From Gaiellasilicea sp963802765 (lineage in GTDB: Bacteria > Actinomycetota > Thermoleophilia > Gaiellales > Gaiellaceae), in contig CAWDJZ010000018.1 of the NCBI GenBank assembly GCA_963802765.1, positions 89,612 to 153,611 on the forward strand: a stretch of 64,000 nucleotides of DNA, in the 5' to 3' direction. The first letter of the stretch is position 1. Every line of letters begins with the position of its first letter. Of the stretch, positions 17,812 through 25,826 are shown in pieces. The position numbers were made by a program, and so were the translations under genes. The notes beneath the pieces are model-generated. The model was given only the letters and a program-made list of their open reading frames with translations, did not search any database and was not told the DNA's origin.

Positions 17812-19170
17812 GTGGGCGAGCGAGCATTCGACGTCGTCGTGCTCGGAGCCGGGCCGGCAGGCGAGGTCGCCGCCGGCCGACTCGGCGAGGGCGGGCTCCG
17901 CGTGGCGGCCGTCGAACAGCATCTCGTAGGCGGCGAGTGCTCCTACTACGCGTGCATGCCGTCGAAGGCGCTCCTCCGGCCGGGCGAGCTGCTCGCCGAG
18001 ACACGACGCGTGCCGGGGCTGCGCGCGGAAGGGCTCGACGTCGGAGCGGTGCTCGCGCGGCGAGACGAGGTGATCCACGATCGCGACGACTCGAGCCAGC
18101 TGCCGTGGCTCGAGGAGCGCGGCGTCACGCTCGTGCGCGGGCAAGGCCGGTTCGAGGGCGAGCGTCGTATCCGCGTCGGCGACGACGAGGTGCTCGTCGC
18201 GGAGCAGGCCGTCATCGTCGCGACGGGGAGTGGGCCCGTGATGCCGCCGATCCCCGGGCTCGTCGAAGCGCGGCCGTGGTCGAACCGCGAGGCGACGACG
18301 GCCACCGAGGCGCCGGAGAGCCTGATCATCCTCGGCGGCGGCGTGGTCGGCGTCGAGCTCGCCCAGGCGTGGTCCTCACTCGGGACTCGGGTCGTGCTGC
18401 TCGAGGGGACGCCGCGCCTGCTCGTCCGCGAGGAGCCGTTCGCGTCCGCGGAGGTCGAGGCGTCGCTGCGCGAGCAGGGCGTCGACGTGCGTACCGGGAA
18501 CCTGGCCGTGTCGGTGGAGCGGAACGGGGACGTGACGGTCGAGCTCCGCGACGGGTCGAGCGTCACGGGCGCAGAGCTCCTCGTGGCGGTGGGGAGAAAG
18601 CCGGCCACCGAAGAGCTGGGGCTCGAGACGATCGGGCTCGAGCCCGGGAAGCCGCTCGAGGTGGGCTCGAACCTGCGCTCCTCACGGTACGACTGGCTCT
18701 ACGCGATCGGCGACGCGAACGGTCGCGCGCTGCTGACGCACATGGGCAAGTACCAGGGGCGCCTCGCGGCGGACGGGATCCTCGGCAAGGACGTGGCGGT
18801 CGTCTCCGACGGCCCGCTTTCGCCGCGCGTCGTCTTCTCCGACCCGCAGGTGGCCGCGGTCGGCCACACCCTCGCGTCGGCCGAGAGCGCCGGGCTCGTC
18901 GTGCAGGTGGTCGACGTCGAGACGAGCGGGACGGCAGGGGGGAGCTTCGTGGGGCGCAATGCGCCCGGGACGTCGCGGCTCCTCATCGACGACACGCGCG
19001 GCGTCATCGTCGGCGCGACCTTCACCGGAGTCGAGGTGGCCGAATGGCTCCACGCCGCGACGATCGCCGTCGTGTGTGAGGTCCCGCTCGAGCGGCTCGC
19101 CCATGCCGTGCCCTCCTTCCCGACGCGCAGCGAGGTCTGGCTGAAGCTCCTCGAAGCCGCCGGTCTCTAG
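17812..19170 (+). CDS. pyridine nucleotide-disulfide oxidoreductase (dihydrolipoamide dehydrogenase/mercuric reductase-like)
   Basis: A 452-residue class I flavoprotein disulfide reductase. FAD motif GAGPAG is at residues 12-17. The redox cysteines are C43 and C48 in GGECSYYACMPSK, spaced as in lipoamide dehydrogenase. The NAD(P) domain has LGGGVVGVELA, and TDWLYAIGD-like RYDWLYAIGDANG closes the second FAD contact. The C-terminal dimer interface lacks the HxxxxE pair of lipoamide dehydrogenase (it reads LERLAHAVPSFPTRSE), which is close to that motif. The substrate is unknown. Start is GTG at 17812. Confidence 0.88.
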   Translation: MGERAFDVVVLGAGPAGEVAAGRLGEGGLRVAAVEQHLVGGECSYYACMPSKALLRPGELLAETRRVPGLRAEGLDVGAVLARRDEVIHDRDDSSQLPWLEERGVTLVRGQGRFEGERRIRVGDDEVLVAEQAVIVATGSGPVMPPIPGLVEARPWSNREATTATEAPESLIILGGGVVGVELAQAWSSLGTRVVLLEGTPRLLVREEPFASAEVEASLREQGVDVRTGNLAVSVERNGDVTVELRDGSSVTGAELLVAVGRKPATEELGLETIGLEPGKPLEVGSNLRSSRYDWLYAIGDANGRALLTHMGKYQGRLAADGILGKDVAVVSDGPLSPRVVFSDPQVAAVGHTLASAESAGLVVQVVDVETSGTAGGSFVGRNAPGTSRLLIDDTRGVIVGATFTGVEVAEWLHAATIAVVCEVPLERLAHAVPSFPTRSEVWLKLLEAAGL

Positions 19171-19616
19171 CGCCGGCGTGTGAAGACGTAGTCGTTCGCC
19201 TTCGCCTGCGCGTGGCAGGCGGCGCAGCCCGACTCCGGGAAGCCGACCTTCGTGAAGCGGGCAGTCGGGGACGTGCGCGTGAACTCCTCCCAGCGCCAGC
19301 CGCCGTTGGCACTCGCCTTCACGCGGCGCATCGTCGCGACGAGGGAGAGCCAGCGCTTCCCCGGCGGCGTCGCCGCCTTGACGATGATCGTCCCGAGCGG
19401 ATAGCGCCTCCCGACCTTGCGCTTGCTCGCGTAGACGTTCTTCGTGCCCTGGTGGGCGGCCGAGCCGCCGCGGATCGGCACCGCGTTCAGCTTGGGCCAC
19501 TTGGCGTAGCCCTCCACGTAGGCAGGGAGCCCGTTCGCGGCCTCCCTGGTCGGTGCGGCGGCGCTCGTCGCGGCGGCGAGCAGGACGAGTGCGGCAGCAG
19601 GCCCGAGCAGCCTCAC
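19167..19616 (-). CDS. cytochrome P460-family protein with c-type haem site
   Basis: A 149-residue exported protein. Residues 1-21 form a signal peptide (LLGPAAALVLLAAAT). The haem c motif CAACH is at residues 131-135 near the C-terminus, and a P460-like block YVEGYAKWPKLNAVP and HQGTKNVYAS precede it. P460 proteins oxidise hydroxylamine or bind c' -type haem in some bacteria, but here the role is unknown. The gene stops in the same CTAG tetranucleotide as the convergent disulfide reductase gene. Confidence 0.8.
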   Translation of the reverse strand: MRLLGPAAALVLLAAATSAAAPTREAANGLPAYVEGYAKWPKLNAVPIRGGSAAHQGTKNVYASKRKVGRRYPLGTIIVKAATPPGKRWLSLVATMRRVKASANGGWRWEEFTRTSPTARFTKVGFPESGCAACHAQAKANDYVFTRRR

Positions 19617-19662
19617 GCCGGGACTCTGCCGCACGGGGCGACGGGCCGCAATGAACGTTTCC

Positions 19663-20028
19663 TTACGAGCCGAGCGGAGCCGCCAGCGCCGACTCGACGC
19701 TGTCGTGCACAGCCAGATGCTGATCGAGGCCGGAGATCGTGAGCGCGCGATGCGTCTCGAGCCCCGGAGAGGCAAGCAGGAACTGGTGATGCTCGAGCCT
19801 CGTGCGCGCCTCGACCAGTACGCCGAGCGCAGTGGAGTCGACGAAGTCCACGTTCGCCAGGTCGACAACGAGGCGCTCCGGCTGCTCCGAACAGAGCTCG
19901 AGGAGCGAGGCGCGCATCTGCGGCGCGTTGTAGAGGTCCAGCTCGCCGACGAGGTGCACCACCACCGCCCCGTTGGTGCGGTCCACGCTGCTGACTGGAT
20001 GCTCGTTGAGTTTCGACTCGTCGCTCAT
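19663..20028 (-). CDS. STAS-domain anti-sigma factor antagonist
   Basis: About 121 residues with one STAS domain: VVVHLVGELDLYNAPQMRASLLEL, LVVDLANVDFVDSTALGVLVEA. The serine in DFVDSTALG is the residue phosphorylated in SpoIIAA/RsbV-type proteins. The start at 20028 is preferred because a -10-like TATGCT (20050-20045) overlaps the alternative ATG at 20049. No RsbW-type kinase or sigma factor is present nearby, so its partner must be elsewhere. Confidence 0.88.
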   Translation of the reverse strand: MSDESKLNEHPVSSVDRTNGAVVVHLVGELDLYNAPQMRASLLELCSEQPERLVVDLANVDFVDSTALGVLVEARTRLEHHQFLLASPGLETHRALTISGLDQHLAVHDSVESALAAPLGS

Positions 20029-20230
20029 CCGTTCCGCCGTGGACAGCATAGACCGATGGTCGACGCGCGCCGCGGGCGCGCCTGGGCGGTGGGCAGTGGG
20101 CGGTGGGTCACCTGGTACCAGGCCGGGCTCGGCAGCGCCGCGTCCGGAAAGCGCGCCGCCGGCTCGTGAGGGCGACCTCCGGACGCATCGGTACCCTGCC
20201 GTCTTCCGTAACCGTTCCGGAGGTTCGCCC

Positions 20231-21646
20231 GTGTCCGTTTTCGCCCGCGCAGTCGCTATCGCAGTCGTGCTCCTGCTCTCCGTCGCAGCCGGCTCCGCCT
20301 CGGCCGCGGAGCGGATGTGGATCGGCTTCCACGACGACCCGATGCTGCGCTACGGCGGAGGCCGCCAGGCTGAGCTCGACAAGGTGCGCCGTTCGAACGC
20401 GACGGTCGTGCGCACGCTCGTCGACTGGCGGAACGTCGCGCCGAAGCGGCCGCAGCGGGCGACGAACCCGTTCGACCGCGCCTACCGCTTCGACGACCTC
20501 GACGAGTTCGTCCGGAACGCGCAGGTGCGCGGGCTCGAGGTGCTGATGACGATCTGGGGCACGCCCAAGTGGGCAAACAAGAACAAGGGGCCGATGTACC
20601 TGCCGACGAAGCCGGCCGACTTCCAGAACTTCGCGCGCGCGCTCGCCTCCCGCTACTCCGGCCGCTACGCCGGCTATCCGTTCGTCCGCTTCTACGGGAT
20701 CTGGAACGAGTCGAACCTGAGCAACTTCCTCGCGCCGCAGTTCAACTCGGCGGGGAAGATCGTCAGCCCGGCCAACTACGCGAAGATCGCCGCCGCCGGC
20801 TACGCAGGCATCAAGGCGGGAAGCTCGAAGGCGCTCGTTGCGATCGGCGAGACCTCGTCCAGCGGCCGCGACGTGAAGAAGAGGGGCGCGACTGACTCGA
20901 CGCGACCCGGCACATTCGCGAGGCTCCTGGCGCAGGCGAACAAGAAGCTCAAGTTCGACGCCTGGGCGCAGCATCCGTACCCCGTCCCTGTGAATCAGGG
21001 CCCGAACCAGAAGGTGCGCTACCCAAACGTCACCTTCAGCACGATGGCGCAGTTCGAGAAGGACCTGGACAAGTGGTTCGGGCGGAAGAACATCCCGGTC
21101 TGGATCACCGAGTACGGCAACGAGACGAAGCCCGGCGAGCCGAAGGGCGTGACCATGGCGCAGCAGGCTCAGTACGTGCCGCAGGCGATCTCGAACGCCA
21201 AGAAGGACAAGCGCATCCCGATGTTCGTCTGGTTCGTCTTCCGTGACTCGAGGTCGAGCCCGTGGCAGAGCGGTCTCTACCGCCCGACTGGAGCGTCCAA
21301 GCCCGCTGCGCCGAAATGGAACTCGGCGGCAAAGCCGGTCGACCGCGTCAACGGCAAGGTGTCCGTCAAGGGCGGCACGGCCAACCCGTCCGTGGTCGTC
21401 TATCTGCGCCAGTTCTGCGCGAACAACCCGGTCGGCGCGCGGGTCGGCGCCTGGTCGCAGACCTTCCGCGGCAGCACGCGCGTGCAGAACGCCCAGAGCA
21501 GTCACTCACTCGCCGTCGACTGCACGATCACGGTCCGACTCGTCGGTCTGCGGGTGACCAAGGGCCAGACCTACAAGGCGCAGATCGACGCGAACACGGT
21601 CACGACGGCCCCGCTCCGGCGCAACATCACGATCGTCGGGACGTAA
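20231..21646 (+). CDS. secreted glycoside hydrolase-like protein (GH39/GH5-like TIM barrel)
   Basis: A 471-residue exported protein. Residues 1-26 are a signal peptide. The barrel resembles clan GH-A glycosidases: E160 in FYGIWNESN fits the acid/base and E294 in VWITEYGNE the nucleophile. A C-terminal beta-rich segment (about 385-471) with two cysteines follows, perhaps a binding domain. GTG at 20231 is preceded by CCGGAGG (20217-20223) and a possible -10 TACCCT (20192-20197). The upstream gap (20029-20230) also holds a perfect 12-base palindrome, CCTGGTACCAGG, at 20111-20122. Substrate unknown. Confidence 0.8.
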   Translation: MSVFARAVAIAVVLLLSVAAGSASAAERMWIGFHDDPMLRYGGGRQAELDKVRRSNATVVRTLVDWRNVAPKRPQRATNPFDRAYRFDDLDEFVRNAQVRGLEVLMTIWGTPKWANKNKGPMYLPTKPADFQNFARALASRYSGRYAGYPFVRFYGIWNESNLSNFLAPQFNSAGKIVSPANYAKIAAAGYAGIKAGSSKALVAIGETSSSGRDVKKRGATDSTRPGTFARLLAQANKKLKFDAWAQHPYPVPVNQGPNQKVRYPNVTFSTMAQFEKDLDKWFGRKNIPVWITEYGNETKPGEPKGVTMAQQAQYVPQAISNAKKDKRIPMFVWFVFRDSRSSPWQSGLYRPTGASKPAAPKWNSAAKPVDRVNGKVSVKGGTANPSVVVYLRQFCANNPVGARVGAWSQTFRGSTRVQNAQSSHSLAVDCTITVRLVGLRVTKGQTYKAQIDANTVTTAPLRRNITIVGT

Positions 21647-21793
21647 CCGTCGAGCCCGGCCGCGGGCTTGACTTCAGTTGGCGAAGGTGCGAGATTGACT
21701 CTCGCATCTCGGCGCCGATCCGGAAGGCCCTGCGGCCCAGTCTCCGGCTCTCCGGCCACCGGTTGACCGAGTACGACGGGAGAAGGAGATTCG

Positions 21794-21889
21794 ATGAGAA
21801 AGCTGCGACCGAAGCGTGTCGCGTTGGTCCTCGGCTGGAAGGGTTTCGCGCGGTGGCGCCCAGACGGGCACCACCGCGCGTTAAACTGA
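21794..21889 (+). CDS. possible 31-residue leader peptide/small protein
   Basis: A short open frame with a strong ribosome site (AGAAGGAGA, 21781-21789) 4 bases before ATG 21794. The product is basic (MRKLRPKRVALVLGWKG...) with no homology I recognise. It ends inside a terminator-like hairpin (21848-21879) and lies 38 bases before the XRE regulator, so a leader-peptide role is possible. The rest of the 281-base gap between 21647 and 21927 shows nothing else I can name. Confidence 0.4.
   Translation: MRKLRPKRVALVLGWKGFARWRPDGHHRALN
21848..21879 (+). terminator. hairpin, possible attenuator upstream of the XRE regulator
   Basis: GCGCGGTGG (21848-21856) pairs with CCACCGCGC (21871-21879); inside it GCCC and GGGC pair around an AGAC loop. 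The hairpin overlaps the 3' end of the small open frame and precedes the XRE gene start at 21928. Confidence 0.45.
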
Positions 21890-21927
21890 GTGGCAGCGGC
21901 CCGACCGGTCGCGATTGCGGCTCGCGA

Positions 21928-22515
21928 ATGACAGCTTCGCACTTCCACTCGCACGTCGACGACCCTGCGGCCGTGGGTCGACGGCTGAAGGAGGCCCGCC
22001 TCGCGGCGGGGCTCTCGCAGCGCCAGCTCTCGTTTCCCGGGTGCTCGGCCGCCTACGTCTCGCGGCTCGAGGCCGGCGACCGCGTCCCCTCGCTCCAGCT
22101 CCTGCGCAAGCTGGCGCTGAAGCTGCACGCCGACGAGCGCTACCTCGCCACCGGCGTCGCAACGGTCGAGCAGGCGCCGCCGGAGCTCGTCGAGGCGGAA
22201 GTTGCCTTGCGGCTCGGCGACGACGAGCTCGCGAAGGAGCGGTACGGGGTCGTCCTCGAGGCGACGAGCGCGCCTGCGGCCCGCGAGCGCGCGTCCAAGG
22301 CGCTCGCCCAGCTGCGCGGCGAGGCGCACGACAACGGCGAGCGGGGGACGGGCGTTCCGGGAGGTCTGGACGACCCGGCTGCTCGCGCACGGGTGCTCTG
22401 GAAGCACTCGCGGGCGCTCGCGCGCGAGGGCGACGCGTCAGGTGCGGCACGGTATGCCCGCGACGCCCTGGCGCTGCTCGATTACGCGGACGACCGCGCC
22501 CGGCTCGGCGCGTAG
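21928..22515 (+). CDS. XRE-family helix-turn-helix regulator with TPR-like C-terminus
   Basis: A 195-residue DNA-binding protein. The HTH covers about residues 16-70 (GRRLKEARLAAGLSQRQLSFPGCSAAYVSRLEAGDRVPS). The C-terminus has alternating helices resembling one or two TPR units (ARVLWKHSRALAREGDASGAARYARDALALLD), less than the longer TPR arrays usual in this class, so the gene may be short or truncated. The middle (about 105-135) is glycine-rich and may hide a frameshift pair. Target unknown. Confidence 0.72.
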   Translation: MTASHFHSHVDDPAAVGRRLKEARLAAGLSQRQLSFPGCSAAYVSRLEAGDRVPSLQLLRKLALKLHADERYLATGVATVEQAPPELVEAEVALRLGDDELAKERYGVVLEATSAPAARERASKALAQLRGEAHDNGERGTGVPGGLDDPAARARVLWKHSRALAREGDASGAARYARDALALLDYADDRARLGA

Positions 22516-22533
22516 ACCGCGGCAGCGACCGTC

Positions 22534-22539
22534 TAGAGT
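22534..22539 (+). promoter_or_regulatory. putative -10 element of a leaderless transcript
   Basis: TAGAGT ends 7 bases before the ATG at 22547; no ribosome site is visible in the C-rich gap. Confidence 0.45.
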
Positions 22540-22546
22540 CGCCCCC

Positions 22547-23479
22547 ATGGAGCACCGTGCGCTCGGGCGCAGCGGCGTCGAGGTCTCGCGCATCATCCTC
22601 GGCTGCGGCAATTTCGGAGGCATAGGCTCCGCACCCGCCTTCTTCGGTGCCGGCGAGAACGAAGCGGAGGCGCACGCGCTGATGGACGCGGCGTGGGAAG
22701 CGGGGATCACCGCGTTCGACACCGCCGACGCCTACGGCGGCGGTCGGAGCGAGTCGTTCATCGGCGGCTGGATGCGCTCCCGCGGCGTCCGGCCGACGCT
22801 GACGACCAAGACGTTCAACCCGATGAGCGAGGGGGCCGACCGAGGGCTCGCGCCCGGCCGAATCCTCCGCCAGTTCGAGACGAGCCTCGAGCGGCTCGGG
22901 GTCGAGCGGGTCGATCTCTATCTCTCGCACGCGATGGACCCGGAGACGCCGGTCGAGGAGACGGTCTCCGCGTTCGAGGAGCTTCGGCGCTCGGGGAAGA
23001 TCCGCGCCTGGGGCGGCAGCAACGTCGACGCCGCCTGGATCGACGAGGCGCGGCCGAGCGCCGTACAGAACTCGTACTCGCTCCTCGACCGGACCGACGA
23101 AAACGGTGTGCTGGAGCGATGCGGGCGCGACGGGATCGCGTTCACGCCGTTCAGCCCCCTGGCCGGCGGCTGGCTGACGGGGAAGTACCGCCGCGGCGAG
23201 GAGCCGCCGCCGGGCTCGCGCATGACGCTCCGACCGGGGCCGTATGTCCACCTGCAGGAAGACCGAGTCTTCGCCGCGCTCGAGGCCTTCGATGAGAAGG
23301 CGCGGGCACACGGGACGACACCCGCCGCACTCGCGATCGCGTGGCTCCTCGCCGACCCCCGCGTGACCGCCGTCGTGATCGGTCCCAGGCGGCCCGAGCA
23401 CCTCGAGCCCGCCCTCGAAGCGCTCTCCCTCGACCTCCCGCCGGCCGAGCGGGAGCAGCTGACCGCCCTCTTCGCGTGA
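22547..23479 (+). CDS. aldo/keto reductase
   Basis: A 310-residue AKR-family reductase, first gene of a three-gene operon. Catalytic residues are visible as D and Y in AFDTADAYGGG, K in LTTKTFNP and H in LYLSHAMDPETP. C-terminal cofactor block AVVIGPRRPEHLE is present. It is distinct from the AKR at 83 (different active-site context). Its stop overlaps the GTG of the next gene, so it may act with the cyclodeaminase-like and dehydratase-like enzymes on an amino-acid-derived substrate, an inference from operon structure only. Confidence 0.9.
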   Translation: MEHRALGRSGVEVSRIILGCGNFGGIGSAPAFFGAGENEAEAHALMDAAWEAGITAFDTADAYGGGRSESFIGGWMRSRGVRPTLTTKTFNPMSEGADRGLAPGRILRQFETSLERLGVERVDLYLSHAMDPETPVEETVSAFEELRRSGKIRAWGGSNVDAAWIDEARPSAVQNSYSLLDRTDENGVLERCGRDGIAFTPFSPLAGGWLTGKYRRGEEPPPGSRMTLRPGPYVHLQEDRVFAALEAFDEKARAHGTTPAALAIAWLLADPRVTAVVIGPRRPEHLEPALEALSLDLPPAEREQLTALFA

Positions 23480-24396
23480 GCATCCTCGTCCTCTCCGACG
23501 CCGACGTCCGGGCACTGCTGCCGATGGGCGAGTGCATCGACGCGATGGACGACGTGCTGCGGGCGCTCGCACGCGGCGAGCTGCACCAGCCGCTTCGCTT
23601 CATCACGCGTCCGCCTGATGCGGAGAGCCTGATGGGCTTCATGCCCGCCCATCGGGGCGGCGAACGTCCCGTCTGGTCGTTGAAGGAGATCGTCATCTCC
23701 CCCGGCAATCCAGCCGCCCGCGGCCTCGACGCGCACCAGGGCGGCGTTCTGCTCCACGACGGCGAGACCGGCGAGCTGCGCGCGCTCCTGAACGCCTCCG
23801 CGGTCACCGAGATCCGGACGGCCGCTGTCTCCGCGGTCGCGACGCGGGCGCTCGCGCGACCGGACGCACGGGTGGTCGCGATCGTCGGCGCCGGCGTCCA
23901 GGCCCGCTCGCACGCGGAGGCGATGCGCGCCGTCCTCCCCGGCGCCGAGATCCGCGGCTGGAGCCGCCGCGACGGCGGCACGGCCGAGGAGATCGTGCGC
24001 GGCGCTGACGTCGTCTGCACTTGCACCAGCTCGCGCGAGCCCGTGCTCCGGCGCGAGTGGCTCGCTCCGGGAGCGCACGTGAACGCGGTGGGCTCGAGCG
24101 TCCCGACGGCGCGCGAGCTCGATGCCGACACCGTCGCGGAGTCCCGCCTCTTCGTCGACCGGCGCGAGTCGGCGCTGAACGAGGCGGGCGACCTCCTGCT
24201 CGCCGGCTTCGGCGAGGAGCGAGATCGCCGCAGAGCTCGGCGAGGTCCTGATCGGCACGCATCCCGGACGCTCGGCCGACGACGAGCTGACCGTCTTCAA
24301 GTCGCTCGGCCTCGCCGTCGAGGACCTGGCCGCAGCGGAGCTCGTCGTCCGCAAGGCGACGAGACGCAAGGCGTCGGCACCGAGGTCGAGTTCTGA
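23476..24396 (+). CDS. ornithine cyclodeaminase/mu-crystallin family protein (two compensating frameshifts)
   Basis: An NAD(P)-binding enzyme of the OCD/alanine dehydrogenase/ketimine reductase family. N-terminal substrate region LIVLSDADV-like ILVLSDADVRALLPMGECIDAM, then GLDAHQGGVLLHDGETGEL, TEIRTAAVSAVATRAL and the Rossmann loop IVGAGVQARSHAEA. The frame slips near 24220 and returns near 24350, giving EIAAELGEVLIGTHPGR and SLGLAVEDLAAAELV between, then QGVGTEVEF at the stop. The domain order is complete, so indel errors are likely. Starts at GTG 23476 overlapping the AKR stop. Confidence 0.82.
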   Translation: MSILVLSDADVRALLPMGECIDAMDDVLRALARGELHQPLRFITRPPDAESLMGFMPAHRGGERPVWSLKEIVISPGNPAARGLDAHQGGVLLHDGETGELRALLNASAVTEIRTAAVSAVATRALARPDARVVAIVGAGVQARSHAEAMRAVLPGAEIRGWSRRDGGTAEEIVRGADVVCTCTSSREPVLRREWLAPGAHVNAVGSSVPTARELDADTVAESRLFVDRRESALNEAGDLLLAGFGEERDRRRARRGPDRHASRTLGRRRADRLQVARPRRRGPGRSGARRPQGDETQGVGTEVEF

Positions 24397-25340
24397 TCCC
24401 CTTCGCGGAGATCGAGCGCGCCCGTGAGACGATCGCAGGCGCAGCGATCCGGACACCGGTGGTCCGCCTGCCCGTGGAGGCGCCGGCGGAGATCTGGCTG
24501 AAGCTCGAGAACCTGCAGCCGATCGGCTCGTTCAAGATCCGCGGCGCCGTCAGCGCGCTGCGCCAGGCGCCGCTCGCGGAGGTTCGGAACGGAGTCGTCA
24601 CCGTCAGCGCGGGCAACATGGCGCAGGGGGTTGCGTGGGCCGCGCGTGAGCTCGGCGTCCCGGCGACGATCGTGGCGCCCGAACACGCCCCGCAGACGAA
24701 GCTCGACGCGATCGAGCGGCTCGGCGGGCGCGTGGTGAAGGTCCCGTACGAGCGCTGGTGGCAGGTCATGGAAGAGGCTCGCTACGACGACGCGGAGGGG
24801 CTCTTCGTGCACCCCGTCCGCGAGGAACGGGTCATGGCCGGCAACGGCACGATCGGGCTCGAGCTCGCGGAGGAGCTGCCGGATGCCGACGCGGTCGTCG
24901 TGCCCTGGGGCGGCGGCGGGCTCTTCACGGGCATCGCGAGCGCCCTGGCGGCGCTGCGGCCGGAGACGAAGGTGTGGGCGGCCGAGCCGGAGACCGCCGC
25001 GGCCGTCAGCGCGGCCCTGGCGGCCGGCGCGCCCGCCGACGCCGACTTCACCCCCTCGTTCGTCGACGGAGCCGGCGCCAGGGTGGTCCTGCCTGACATG
25101 TGGGAGCGGGCCCGGCCGCTGCTCGCAGGCGTAGTCGCCGTCTCGCTCGGCGACACGGCCGCCGCCGTGCGGCTCCTCGCGGAGCGCGCACGCGTCGTCG
25201 CGGAGGGCGCCGGGGCGCTCGCGGTCGCGGCAGCGCTCTCCGGCCGCATCCCGGGCCGCAAGCTCGTCTGCATCGTCTCCGGCGGGAACATCGACTCCGA
25301 CCGGCTCGCGGCGATCCTCGGCGGCGAGACGCCGGCCTAG
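24393..25340 (+). CDS. threonine/serine dehydratase-like PLP enzyme
   Basis: A fold-type II PLP enzyme of about 300 residues. Lysine in IGSFKIRGA forms the PLP imine; the phosphate-binding loop is WGGGGLFTG; VTVSAGNMAQGVAWAA is the substrate loop; the cofactor serine/asparagine region IVSGGNID ends the domain. Family sequence (FAEIERARETIAGA) begins at about 24399, but no ATG/GTG lies there: the first standard start is GTG 24459, so the true start may be lost to an indel or be a CTG. No C-terminal ACT domain, as in catabolic-type or serine racemase-like members. The stop shares CTAG with the opposite gene. Confidence 0.85.
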   Translation: MIPFAEIERARETIAGAAIRTPVVRLPVEAPAEIWLKLENLQPIGSFKIRGAVSALRQAPLAEVRNGVVTVSAGNMAQGVAWAARELGVPATIVAPEHAPQTKLDAIERLGGRVVKVPYERWWQVMEEARYDDAEGLFVHPVREERVMAGNGTIGLELAEELPDADAVVVPWGGGGLFTGIASALAALRPETKVWAAEPETAAAVSAALAAGAPADADFTPSFVDGAGARVVLPDMWERARPLLAGVVAVSLGDTAAAVRLLAERARVVAEGAGALAVAAALSGRIPGRKLVCIVSGGNIDSDRLAAILGGETPA

Positions 25341-25789
25341 TCGGCGGCCTTGCGGAGGAGCGGTAGCGCGAACCAGACGACGGCGAAGAGCACGGCGGTC
25401 AGACCGGTAACGATGGCCGTCAATGCAGGCTTGAAGAGCAGGTCGGTGACGAGGAACACGACCGCCGTCATTCCGAGCGCGAGGAAGGCGAGACCGGCGA
25501 TGGCGAAGAGGTTCGCGATCTGGAGCAACGCCTCCTTGTCCCGCTCGCGAAAGCGGATCCGGTGGTACGCCGAGGGTGCGATCAGGAAGACGGTGCCGGC
25601 GAGAGTGCAGAGGAGAGCCGCCATGTAGACGTCCTTCTGCAGGTCCGTCACCTCGGCGAACCGCTGTGTGAACGGCACCGCGAGTAGGAACGCGAACATG
25701 ATCTGGACGCCGGGCAGCGCCACGCGCAGCTCGTTGAGGAGCTCGATCAGCTCCCGGTTGACCCGCTCCTCGTGGGTCTCCTCGGCCAC
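25337..25789 (-). CDS. DUF6328-like membrane protein
   Basis: A 150-residue protein with four predicted membrane helices. The N-terminal ELIELLNELRVALPGVQIMFAFLLAVPF and the middle HRIRFRERDKEALLQIAN match the DUF6328 pattern that I know from actinobacteria. Function is unknown. GTG 25789 gives the usual family start; ATG 25849 would reach into the divergent gene's promoter. The stop overlaps that of the convergent dehydratase gene. Confidence 0.75.
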   Translation of the reverse strand: MAEETHEERVNRELIELLNELRVALPGVQIMFAFLLAVPFTQRFAEVTDLQKDVYMAALLCTLAGTVFLIAPSAYHRIRFRERDKEALLQIANLFAIAGLAFLALGMTAVVFLVTDLLFKPALTAIVTGLTAVLFAVVWFALPLLRKAAD

Positions 25790-25813
25790 GGCCGCAGCGT
25801 AGAGCGTGTCACG

Positions 25814-25819
25814 TAGATT
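25814..25819 (+). promoter_or_regulatory. putative -10 element of a leaderless transcript
   Basis: TAGATT ends 7 bases before the ATG at 25827. Same layout as at 22534, 39622 and 48553. Confidence 0.45.
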
Positions 25820-25826
25820 GGTCGCG

